Shown here: in pieces, positions 1 to 6,368 of the stretch | Layout of the letters: each line of letters starts with the position of its first letter | Position numbering within the stretch: position 1 is the first letter of the stretch | DNA from: Magnetococcales bacterium | Lineage (GTDB): Bacteria; Pseudomonadota; Magnetococcia; Magnetococcales; Magnetaquicoccaceae | Direction of reading: 5' to 3' | Length of the DNA: 9,581 nucleotides | NCBI GenBank assembly: GCA_015228895.1 | Contig: JADGCR010000074.1 | Span: 1 to 9,581, forward strand | The notes under the pieces: generated by a model | Seen by the model: only the letters and a program-made list of their open reading frames with translations | The model's database searches: none | What the model was told of the DNA's origin: nothing | Position numbers and translations under genes: made by a program

Positions 1-364
1 GGCCGTGGCCTATACCCTGGACCGGGGCTTCGCCAACGACCGGGAACGGCACGAACGGCTCAAGGGCGTGATCCTGCTGGACGCCCTGTTCGGAGAAACC
101 AAAAAATTCCAGAAATGGTGGGAATCTTCCAGAGGCAAAAGTTTTTTCGTCAATCTCCACACCCCGTCCAGCCGCCCCGATTCCCTGCTGATGGAAACGT
201 TCGCGGGGGTGGGAGAGCAGACCTGGCAGGGGGTCAAGAAGATCAAACCCGGCCAGTTCCTCTCCCTGACGGTGGACACCCCCCACATGCAACTGCCGGT
301 GGCGGGACCGCCCCAATGGCCCCTGGCCACCTTTTTGCAGAAACTCCACCTCCCGACCCGCTAG
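1..364 (+). CDS. Alpha/beta-hydrolase-like protein, C-terminal part (5' truncated by window)
   Basis: The reading frame is open from the first complete codon at position 2 to the TAG at 362-364, about 120 residues. The GTG at 5 is probably internal, because the frame continues to the window edge with no sign of a start. The segment LKGVILLDALFG (visible residues about 20-31) looks like a late core beta strand of an alpha/beta hydrolase ending in the acid residue (Asp27). The later DTPHMQLP segment would supply the catalytic His, and it is followed by the closing helix WPLATFLQKL. The nucleophile elbow (GxSxG) would lie upstream, outside the window, so activity cannot be judged. The substrate is unknown. 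There is no signal or membrane segment in the visible part. Its stop lies 3 bp from the stop of the convergent transporter gene. The family assignment rests on pattern resemblance only and is moderately sure. Confidence 0.6.
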   Translation, partial: AVAYTLDRGFANDRERHERLKGVILLDALFGETKKFQKWWESSRGKSFFVNLHTPSSRPDSLLMETFAGVGEQTWQGVKKIKPGQFLSLTVDTPHMQLPVAGPPQWPLATFLQKLHLPTR

Positions 365-367
365 CCC

Positions 368-2089
368 CTACCGGATCACGGCATCGCCCACCACCAGATC
401 GAGACGGGCCAACAGGTGCCGCTGACCCGTGAGGGTGACAGGCAGGCGGGGGATCCGGGCAAACGCCGGATTCCGCCACACCGCCTCCCCGCCCCCCACC
501 AGCTCCCCCGCCTCCAGCGCCGCCTGGATGGCGGCGACACTCTCCGGGGAGAGATCGGCGCGCGCATCGGTCACGATGGCCCCGCTGGCAGAAAAAACGA
601 ATCGCACCAGCGCTCCACCGAGTTGCTCCCGTCCCAGGACAAACCGGACGGGACGCCTGCAGGCGGCCATGAGCAGCAACAGCTCCCGGCTCCCCCGTCC
701 CCCGCAGACCAGCAGCGCCGGACCCCGCTCCGGGATCTTCTCCAGGCCCTGGCAGCGCAGTCGGACCACACCATGGATCAGAAGCCAGACGATGAATCGC
801 ACCAGGAACTCCGGCAGCAGGCCGTAAATGTAAAGCGCCACCGCACCATTGCAAACGGCCGCGGTGGCGAACAGCGCCGGAATGGACAGACCGTTGCCAA
901 GCATGGCCGCGGCGGCGATGGCCCCGACCACCATGAACAGGGCGTTGTAGATGTTGTTGGCGGCGATGATCCGCGCCCGGTGGCTGGTCTCGGAGCGTTG
1001 CTGCACCAGGGCGTAGAGGGGCACGATGAAAAAACCGCCAAAGGTTCCCAGCAGCACCAGATCGGCCAGAACCCGCCAGGTCGGGAGGTGGCTCAGCAGC
1101 CCGGCCACCGGCAAAGGGGCCGCAACCGCCGGCAAGGCGGAAGAGGCCAGGGCGAAATCCAACCCGAAGAGCGTCAGACCCATCGACCCGAAGGGGACCA
1201 GTCCCAACTCCACCCGACCGGCGGAGAGCCGTTCGCACAACAAGGAACCGATGCTGATGCCCACGGTGAAGGTGGCCAGCAGCAGGGTGACCGCCCCCTC
1301 CCCTCCTCCCAGCACATTGCGGGTGTAGGCCGGAAATTGGGCCAGGAAAAGCGCGCCGAAGAGCCAGAACCAGGAAATGCCCAGAATCGACAGAAACACC
1401 GCCCGGTTGCCTCTGGGCAGTTGCAGGGTTGTCCAGGTTTCGTGGAGAAAGTTGGGGTTGACGCGGATCAGGGCGTCCGGGGGAGGCGCGCTCGGAATGG
1501 CCCAACTGGCAACACAGCCCACCACGGCGATGACCAGCCCGACCAGGGTGATGGTGGCGCCGGCTCCCGCGCTGCCCGCCAGCAGACCGCCCAACAGGGT
1601 GCCCAGCAGAATGGCCACGAAGGTGCCCGCCTCGATCAGGGCGTTGCCCCCCACCAACTCCCGTGGGTGGAGATGCTGGGGCAGAATGGCGTACTTGACC
1701 GGACCGAACAGCGTCGAATGCACCCCCAGCAGAAACAGGGCGCAAAACAGCACTTCGAGGCTCCGCAAAAGGAAACCCAACCCCATCACCAGCACGATGA
1801 CGACCTCCAGCACCTTGACCAGCCGGGCGAGTTTCGCCTTGTCGAACTTGTCGGCCAACTGCCCCGCGGTGGCCGAAAAAAGGAAAAACGGCAACATGAA
1901 AATCCCCGCCGCCAGATTCGCCAGCACTTCCGGCATCAGGGTGGTCCAGTTGCCCGCGTGAAAGGTGAGCAGCACCACCAACGCGTTTTTCACCACGTTG
2001 TCGTTGAGAGCGCCGAAAAACTGGGTGACGAACAGGGGCGCGAAACGCCGGGTACGCAGCAGGCCGGTCTGGCCGGTGGGTTCGTTCAT
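368..2089 (-). CDS. lplT: LplT-type MFS lysophospholipid transporter with degenerate PlsC-like C-terminal domain
   Basis: The protein is 573 residues; E. coli LplT is about 400. Residues 15-420 are a multi-span MFS transporter beginning with the family-like FFGALNDN segment (24-31) and a DKFDKAKLARLVKV loop. LplT flips lysophosphatidylethanolamine and lysophosphatidylglycerol to the inner leaflet for re-acylation by Aas. Residues about 425-573 resemble a PlsC acyltransferase (LPEFLVRF, GLEKIPERGPALLVC, LLLMAACRRPVRFV). However, the HX4D catalytic motif reads GRGSRE at 464-469, so His is Gly464 and Asp is Glu469. The FPEG block is also missing around 530-537, so this domain should be inactive. 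The start was chosen because an SD (AGGAGT, 2095-2100) lies 5 nt upstream and the ATG overlaps the preceding stop as ATGA, implying translational coupling. It is the last gene of the aas operon. The transporter identity is fairly sure; the exact substrate is inferred from the neighbouring aas. Confidence 0.85.
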   Translation of the reverse strand: MNEPTGQTGLLRTRRFAPLFVTQFFGALNDNVVKNALVVLLTFHAGNWTTLMPEVLANLAAGIFMLPFFLFSATAGQLADKFDKAKLARLVKVLEVVIVLVMGLGFLLRSLEVLFCALFLLGVHSTLFGPVKYAILPQHLHPRELVGGNALIEAGTFVAILLGTLLGGLLAGSAGAGATITLVGLVIAVVGCVASWAIPSAPPPDALIRVNPNFLHETWTTLQLPRGNRAVFLSILGISWFWLFGALFLAQFPAYTRNVLGGGEGAVTLLLATFTVGISIGSLLCERLSAGRVELGLVPFGSMGLTLFGLDFALASSALPAVAAPLPVAGLLSHLPTWRVLADLVLLGTFGGFFIVPLYALVQQRSETSHRARIIAANNIYNALFMVVGAIAAAAMLGNGLSIPALFATAAVCNGAVALYIYGLLPEFLVRFIVWLLIHGVVRLRCQGLEKIPERGPALLVCGGRGSRELLLLMAACRRPVRFVLGREQLGGALVRFVFSASGAIVTDARADLSPESVAAIQAALEAGELVGGGEAVWRNPAFARIPRLPVTLTGQRHLLARLDLVVGDAVIR

Positions 2090-3324
2090 GTGCGACTCCT
2101 TGCGAAAAAATCCCGTGTCTCGAACACGCGGGCCGGCAGTCGCCGCCCCTGAACCACGAGATGCCGTTTGAGAACAAAATCGAACAACAACGGATTGTAG
2201 GCTTGCAACTCCCGCAGCAGAGGCACGGCCCCGGCATCCAGCAGACCGGCGCGGACGAACCGGTCCGGGACGATGAGAGGCAGGACGCCGGGCAACGGAT
2301 AGTCGCTGCCGTTGAGCAGACGGTCGTGCCACTCCTCCCTCTGGATCATGGTCCGCACCACCGCCGGATCCCGATTGCGCAGGGTGATGGCGGAAAGATC
2401 GCCGAACAGCAGGCCCCGATGGTCCGGATGGTCCATCATGCGGGCGAACAACGTGAAACTGGCCACCCGACGGTCGCCGTTGTCGCTGTCCCGGTCCTCC
2501 CCGATCGAGGCGCAGTGGGCGACGACGATGCGCACCCCGGCATCGAGGGCGCGACGCAGCCGGAGGGGATTGCCGAATTCGGGCCGACCCACACCATGCA
2601 CCGCCTTTTCCTCCCCCCCATGGGTGATCAGGGGCAGGTCGAGTCGTTCCAGCGCCCGATAGAAGGGTTGACAGCGCTCCGCCGCCGGATCGATGCCCAT
2701 GGCCGGAGGGAGCCATTTCACGGCGCGGGCGCCCTCGGCATGGGCCCGCTCCAAAAGGGCCACCCCATCCCGGCGATAGGGATGGATCGACGCCACCCAT
2801 TCGAACTGCCGGGGATGGGCCCGCGCCAGGGAGCGGGCGTAGTCGTTGGGTACATGGAACGCGCTCCGTTCCGGCAACGGCTCCCCCGCCTCGCTGCAAG
2901 CCTGATCGAAGGCGAACAGCATCAGTTTGACACCGGGTCGCATCCCCTTGAGCAAAACGAGCATGCGCTCGACGTAGCTTTGATCCACACGGCCCGGAGC
3001 GTCGTGGGCGCACCCGGCGTTGAGATAGAACAGCCGTTGCACATACTGCGACGGATGCCACAGGCTCTCCATTTCCGCCGCCAGGGTGATGCCGCTGCCG
3101 GAATCCCCGATACCGGCGATGTGGACATGGCAATCCCGGACCCGGCCCGGATCGATCCCCTCCCAGGCGGCGCTCACCAGGGGGTGGGCGGCCAGGGCGT
3201 CCGGCAAGCGGGGATGACACGGGTTCCAAACCCTTGGCAGGGCGCACCCCCCCACGACCCCCCCCAACCCCGTCAGCGCCCCGACACCCAGACGGGCCAG
3301 CACCATGCGACGGCGCGGGTTCAT
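2086..3324 (-). CDS. Amidohydrolase (Amidohydro_2-type), probable exported lipoprotein
   Basis: The protein is 412 residues. The N-terminus has Arg residues 4-6, a Gly/Leu/Val-rich hydrophobic stretch (12-26) and a lipobox-like VGGC with Cys27. This suggests a lipoprotein, possibly Tat-routed because the PRRRMVL segment is twin-arginine-like. The metal-dependent hydrolase set looks complete: HxH at 66/68 (DCHVH), Lys203 in AVKWLPP, His235 (ITHGGE), His270 (VAHCAS) and Asp341 (NGSDYP). The family hydrolyses or decarboxylates small cyclic or amide substrates in a TIM barrel; the substrate here cannot be read from sequence. The start ATG overlaps the aas stop (TGATG), with GAGG 7 nt upstream at 3332-3335; Met7 is an alternative start. 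The gene ends in ATGA overlap with the transporter. Its position between aas and lplT suggests a role in the same lipid process, which is inference only. The signal-sequence codons contain long G runs. Confidence 0.85.
   Translation of the reverse strand: MNPRRRMVLARLGVGALTGLGGVVGGCALPRVWNPCHPRLPDALAAHPLVSAAWEGIDPGRVRDCHVHIAGIGDSGSGITLAAEMESLWHPSQYVQRLFYLNAGCAHDAPGRVDQSYVERMLVLLKGMRPGVKLMLFAFDQACSEAGEPLPERSAFHVPNDYARSLARAHPRQFEWVASIHPYRRDGVALLERAHAEGARAVKWLPPAMGIDPAAERCQPFYRALERLDLPLITHGGEEKAVHGVGRPEFGNPLRLRRALDAGVRIVVAHCASIGEDRDSDNGDRRVASFTLFARMMDHPDHRGLLFGDLSAITLRNRDPAVVRTMIQREEWHDRLLNGSDYPLPGVLPLIVPDRFVRAGLLDAGAVPLLRELQAYNPLLFDFVLKRHLVVQGRRLPARVFETRDFFARSRT
2095..2100 (-). promoter_or_regulatory. 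Ribosome binding site of the lplT-like gene
   Basis: AGGAGT on the minus strand lies 5 nt before the ATG at 2089 and is embedded in the final codons of the amidohydrolase gene. It fixes the transporter start at this ATG rather than further upstream in the same open frame, which runs on antisense-free to 3247 without homology. Confidence 0.75.
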
Positions 3325-5474
3325 CAGGACGCCTCGGCCAGACGCTTGAGGGTCACATAATCCACTTTCCCGGTGCCCAGAAGCGGCAGGACGTCGAGGC
3401 GCACGATCCGGCGCGGCACCGCCAGTTCCGGATAGCCCAACTCGCGGGCCTTGAGTTGCAGGGCCTCGCGCCCCAGTCGGGGATCGGTGGAAAACAGCAC
3501 CAGCGCCTCCCCCTTGGCGGCGTCGGGCTGGCTGGAGGCGGCGTGCAATCCTTCCGGAGAGGCCGCTGCGGCCAGTTTTTCCACCGCTTCCAGACTGACC
3601 ATCTCCCCGGCCACCTTGGCGAACCGCTTGACCCGTCCCACGATGCGGAGAAAACCATCCTCGTCCACGACGACGATATCCCCGGTTTCGTACCACCCCG
3701 CCCCGACGCTGGAAGCGGGTGGCTGCAACACCCCCGGCTTGTCCACCTTGAAATAACCGGCCATGACATTGGGACCCCGCACATGCAACACCCCCCCCTG
3801 CTCGATGCCGGGCACCGGCTCCAGACGGTATTCGATCCCCGGCAGGAGCTGCCCGACCGTGCCGGAACGAAAGGCCATGGGAGTGTTGACCGCCAGCACG
3901 GGAGCGGTTTCCGTGGCGCCGTAGCCCTCGAAAATGCGCAACCCGAATTTCTCGAACCACAGCGCCCGGACCGGCTCGGAGAGCTTTTCGGCCCCGGCGA
4001 TCACATAGCGCAAACGGAAGAAGTCGTAGGGATGGGCGAACTTGCCGTAATTGGCCAGAAAGGTGTTGGTGCCGAACAGGATGGTGCAGGCCCGGTCGTA
4101 GGCCAGCTCGGGAATGATGCGGTAATGGAGCGGCGAAGGGTAGAGAAACAGACTGGTGCCGTTGAGCACCGGAAACAGCGAACCCGCCGTAAGGCCGAAG
4201 GAGTGAAAAATCGGCAGGGCGTTGAGGATTTTGTCGTCGGAGGAGAAATCGATGATGGCGCGAATCTGGGCGATGTTGGCCAGCAGCGCCCGATGGGGCA
4301 GCACCACCCCCTTGGGCTGCCCTTCCGAGCCGGAGGTGAACAGCACCACCGCCGCCTCTTCCGGCGACACCGGAATTTCGAAGGCGCGGGGGAACCACAG
4401 GGCGTAACCCATGAGCCACAGCTTGTCCCCCAGGGTGATGGATTCCCGGAGATCTTCGAGATACAACAACCGGATCTCCCGCAGGGCGGCGAGTTTTTCG
4501 GTCAGTCTGGCCTGCTCGACAAACGTCCGGGAGGTGAGGATGGTACGGACGCAGGCCGCGGTGCAGGCCGCCTGCAGGCCGTCGCTGCCCGCGGTGTAGT
4601 TGAGCATGGCCGGCACCCGGTGACGGGCCGACAGCCCGAACACCAGCGCCAGTGTGGGGGCGAGGTTGGGCAGCAGCAGGCCGACGCGACCGCCGGGCGC
4701 GATCTCCGGGGTGGCCCGTTCCGTCAGGCGGGCGAGCATCAGGGTCATCTTAAGCAGATCCTGATAACGGTACTCGATCTGCTTGATGTCTTCGAGCAGA
4801 GCATGCCCGCGTCCATGGATTTCCACCGCGTCGCACAGCGCGGAAAAGAGGGTTTGTTGAGGACGGGAGGAGAAGAGCATCTCCTGCATCAAGCGGCGCA
4901 ACGCCTCGCCGGCCTTGCGGCGACGCTGTTTGGCCGTGGGGGCCTCCGGCATCGGAATCCGGGTTGGAGGCAGGATGGTGATGGTGATTCTGGGCAGCAG
5001 ACGGCGGGGCGCCTTGCCGGAAATCCGCGCGAAGCAGCTCCGCGCCGTGCCATCCAGCCGCACCGGCAACACCGTGGCCCTGGTCTTGGCCGCGACGAAG
5101 GCCGGACCATCGTAGACCTTCATCAGGCTGCCGGTGATGGTGATGCGCCCCTCCGGGAAGATCATCACCGGCCGCCCCGCCTCCAGCAGCCGAATGACCT
5201 TCTTCATGGCCATGGGGGAGGTGGTATCCACCGCCAGGTGATCGGCCAGGGAGAGGATGAGACGGAAATACCAGGAGTTCACCACGCTGGTGTGCACGAT
5301 GAACACCGGGTCCACCGGCAGGAACAGACCGAGAAGCAGACCATCGAGGAGGGATTCGTGGTTGGCGATGATCAGCAGTCGTGAGGTGTCCGAGGAACGG
5401 ACACTCCCCTCCACCCGGACCCGGAAGAGCAACAAGGCCAGGGCGCGCAACAAAATTCGGATCAATGGACGCAT
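3324..5474 (-). CDS. aas: Aas: 2-acylglycerophosphoethanolamine acyltransferase / acyl-ACP synthetase
   Basis: The protein is 716 residues, against 719 in E. coli Aas, and resembles it along its whole length. The N-terminal PlsC domain has an intact HX4D (His39-Asp44, NHESLLD) and FPEG at 106-109 followed by RITITGSLMK. The C-terminal half is an AMP-forming ligase: TSGSEGQPKG near 380-389, YGATETAPV near 520, YETGDI near 595, the RFAKVAGEMVSLE hinge, and catalytic Lys703 in LGTGKVDY. The enzyme sits at the inner membrane, activates fatty acids with ATP onto bound ACP, and re-acylates lysophospholipid delivered by LplT. The start at 5474 is preferred because GAGGA (5483-5487) lies 8 nt upstream and the next residues align with the E. 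coli N-terminus. In-frame ATGs at 5510 and 5513 lie inside a predicted -10 box and have no SD. It follows arsR by 74 bp and overlaps the amidohydrolase start by 1 nt. Confidence 0.95.
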   Translation of the reverse strand: MRPLIRILLRALALLLFRVRVEGSVRSSDTSRLLIIANHESLLDGLLLGLFLPVDPVFIVHTSVVNSWYFRLILSLADHLAVDTTSPMAMKKVIRLLEAGRPVMIFPEGRITITGSLMKVYDGPAFVAAKTRATVLPVRLDGTARSCFARISGKAPRRLLPRITITILPPTRIPMPEAPTAKQRRRKAGEALRRLMQEMLFSSRPQQTLFSALCDAVEIHGRGHALLEDIKQIEYRYQDLLKMTLMLARLTERATPEIAPGGRVGLLLPNLAPTLALVFGLSARHRVPAMLNYTAGSDGLQAACTAACVRTILTSRTFVEQARLTEKLAALREIRLLYLEDLRESITLGDKLWLMGYALWFPRAFEIPVSPEEAAVVLFTSGSEGQPKGVVLPHRALLANIAQIRAIIDFSSDDKILNALPIFHSFGLTAGSLFPVLNGTSLFLYPSPLHYRIIPELAYDRACTILFGTNTFLANYGKFAHPYDFFRLRYVIAGAEKLSEPVRALWFEKFGLRIFEGYGATETAPVLAVNTPMAFRSGTVGQLLPGIEYRLEPVPGIEQGGVLHVRGPNVMAGYFKVDKPGVLQPPASSVGAGWYETGDIVVVDEDGFLRIVGRVKRFAKVAGEMVSLEAVEKLAAAASPEGLHAASSQPDAAKGEALVLFSTDPRLGREALQLKARELGYPELAVPRRIVRLDVLPLLGTGKVDYVTLKRLAEAS

Positions 5475-5482
5475 TGGATTTT

Positions 5483-5487
5483 TCCTC
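5483..5487 (-). promoter_or_regulatory. Ribosome binding site deciding the aas start
   Basis: GAGGA on the minus strand is 8 nt before the ATG at 5474. This supports a 716-residue Aas rather than a form extended by 13 residues. Confidence 0.7.
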
Positions 5488-5508
5488 GGCTGTTGGTGAT
5501 TTTCAATC

Positions 5509-5538
5509 ATCATATGTCGATCAATTTCGATATGTAAA
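5509..5538 (-). promoter_or_regulatory. Predicted sigma70-type promoter of aas
   Basis: On the minus strand a -35 TTTACA (5533-5538) and a -10 TATGAT (5509-5514) are separated by 18 bp; each matches the consensus at 5 of 6 positions. The expected transcription start is near 5502, giving a leader of roughly 28 nt that contains the aas SD. aas could therefore be transcribed independently of arsR. The spacer contains related inverted half-sites (see the operator entry). Confidence 0.6.
5512..5535. promoter_or_regulatory. Candidate second ArsR operator before aas
   Basis: ATATGTCGA (5512-5520) and TCGATATGT (5527-5535) form an imperfect inverted repeat with a 6-bp gap. The two TCGA cores are 10 bp apart, one helical turn. 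Both half-sites match 7 of 9 bases with the ATACATCGA half-site of the palindrome before arsR. The repeat overlaps the -10, the spacer and part of the -35 of the aas promoter, where a bound repressor would block polymerase. Binding by this ArsR is inferred. Confidence 0.4.
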
Positions 5539-5548
5539 GCAAAAAAAA

Positions 5549-5860
5549 TCAGGTGGATTCCCGGATATAGCTGGTCACGTTGCCCAAGACGATCAGCAGC
5601 CAGTTGCGATCGATCCAGAACCAGACCTCCTTGCCGATCTTTTCGGAACGCAGAACCCCCCCATCACGCAAGATTTTGAGATGATGGGAAACCGTCGAGC
5701 GCGAGAGCGTGGAGACCTGGGCGATCTGGCCCACATTGAGCCGCTCTCCGGGTTCGAACAACAGCAGGATGCGTTGGCGATGTTCATCCCCCAGGGCGAT
5801 GAACACCTTCGACATGGCACGCCAATTTTCGGGAATGGAGCTGCGATAGTTGTTTTTCAT
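5549..5860 (-). CDS. ArsR-family winged-helix transcriptional regulator lacking cysteines
   Basis: The protein is 103 residues, typical of the family. Residues 16-35 form the first helices (MSKVFIALGDEHRQRILLLF), 41-50 the first HTH helix, 53-65 the recognition helix (SRSTVSHHLKILR) and 68-84 the beta wing (GVLRSEKIGKEVWFWID). ArsR proteins are usually dimeric repressors released by metal or another signal. This one contains no cysteine at all, and the usual ELCVCDL metal site is replaced by LNVGQIA, so a classical thiol metal sensor is unlikely and the ligand is unknown. The ATG at 5860 has no SD but lies 7 nt after a predicted -10 box, consistent with a leaderless message. Met16 is an alternative start. 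It is the first gene ahead of aas on the same strand, so it probably regulates itself and the lipid operon. A T8 tract (5541-5548 as A8) directly follows its stop, without a strong hairpin. Confidence 0.88.
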   Translation of the reverse strand: MKNNYRSSIPENWRAMSKVFIALGDEHRQRILLLFEPGERLNVGQIAQVSTLSRSTVSHHLKILRDGGVLRSEKIGKEVWFWIDRNWLLIVLGNVTSYIREST

Positions 5861-5867
5861 ATCGAAG

Positions 5868-5896
5868 AGTGTAGATACATCGATGTATCCGGTCAA
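5868..5896 (-). promoter_or_regulatory. Predicted promoter of arsR (leaderless start)
   Basis: On the minus strand a -35 TTGACC (5891-5896; 5 of 6 consensus) and a -10 TACACT (5868-5873; 4 of 6) are separated by exactly 17 bp. Only 7 nt separate the -10 from the ATG at 5860, so the expected start of transcription falls at or next to the start codon. The spacer is almost entirely the palindromic operator. Confidence 0.6.
5874..5889. promoter_or_regulatory. 16-bp perfect palindrome, probable ArsR autoregulatory operator
   Basis: GATACATCGATGTATC is a perfect 16-bp palindrome. It occupies 16 of the 17 spacer positions between the -35 and -10 of the arsR promoter, the classic place for a dimeric repressor to exclude RNA polymerase. 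ArsR-family operators are typically short imperfect palindromes of this AT-rich kind. The assignment to the adjacent ArsR is inferred from position. Confidence 0.65.
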
Positions 5897-5905
5897 GCTT
5901 TTTTT

Positions 5906-5934
5906 TTGACCACGCCAGACAAGCATTCCAAAAT
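5906..5934 (+). promoter_or_regulatory. Candidate divergent promoter for the HTH/kinase genes
   Basis: On the plus strand TTGACC (5906-5911) is followed after 17 bp by CAAAAT (5929-5934; 4 of 6 consensus). The expected transcription start is near 5941, two bases before the ATG at 5943. Its -35 mirrors that of arsR (GGTCAA at 5891-5896) across a T9-containing spacer, so the two promoters would be back to back. The weak -10 makes this tentative. Confidence 0.35.
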
Positions 5935-5942
5935 AAAACGGC

Positions 5943-6293
5943 ATGTTTATTGCAAAAATCACCATCAAGCCACACCCATCCATCTCAACCACGACGACAT
6001 TGACGCCCATGAACACCTCATCGACCCAAAGAGCCATGCAACCGGCGTCCATCATCGAACCTTCCTTGATGGTGTCACCCGGTTCCCGCCAACATTTATC
6101 CCTGGTGGAGCAATTGCGGGCCTGGAGGATCCGCGAACGGATCTTGCAGGCCGAAGCCGCGGCCATACTGGGCATCACCCTGTCCCACTGGTGGGCGCTG
6201 GAAGAGGGCGGGGAGAAGCCCTCCCCGGAAGTCACGCAACGCCTCCAGAAACTGCTCACGCCGAAAGCGGCGCATGGAAAGAGCGGCCCGTGA
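5943..6293 (+). CDS. Small XRE-like helix-turn-helix protein
   Basis: The frame is 116 codons from the ATG at 5943. Residues about 54-105 read as a Cro/C1-type HTH: LRAWRIRERI, the turn-containing QAEAAAILGI, recognition-like TLSHWWALEEGGEKPS and the closing helix EVTQRLQKLL. Such domains bind DNA, usually as dimers; no ligand or partner domain is visible. The first 50 residues are Ser/Thr/Pro-rich and less convincing as protein, so the true start may be the ATG at 6009, 6036 (weak AAAGAG upstream) or 6069. The ATG at 5943 is kept because a predicted promoter would start transcription almost at it. The gene lies 75 bp ahead of the hybrid kinase on the same strand, so the two may be co-transcribed and functionally linked. 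The function beyond DNA binding is unknown. Confidence 0.55.
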   Translation: MFIAKITIKPHPSISTTTTLTPMNTSSTQRAMQPASIIEPSLMVSPGSRQHLSLVEQLRAWRIRERILQAEAAAILGITLSHWWALEEGGEKPSPEVTQRLQKLLTPKAAHGKSGP

Positions 6294-6368
6294 GATGGAC
6301 CCGGATTTCCAGTCCGACCCGTCGGGCCATTTCCGCTGTTTGCCGTTCCAGCCAAAGAAGAGACCCCC

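Noticed and set aside
416..2152. Long plus-strand open frame of 578 codons opposite lplT
   Set aside because: It is Gln/Arg/Gly/His-rich with no recognisable domain and lies antisense to a clearly homologous transporter; it is a by-product of high GC and third-position bias.
2090..3247. N-terminal extension of the transporter frame beyond its ATG at 2089
   Set aside because: The extension is out of frame with and overlaps the well-supported amidohydrolase gene, and an SD with good spacing precedes the ATG at 2089.
3234..5384. Plus-strand open frame of 716 codons opposite aas
   Set aside because: Composition is low-complexity (G, Q, H, R) and it covers the Aas gene antisense; no motif is present.
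5541..5551. T8 tract after the arsR stop as an intrinsic terminator
   Set aside because: No stable GC-rich hairpin precedes it, so it is at most a weak pause or attenuation site.
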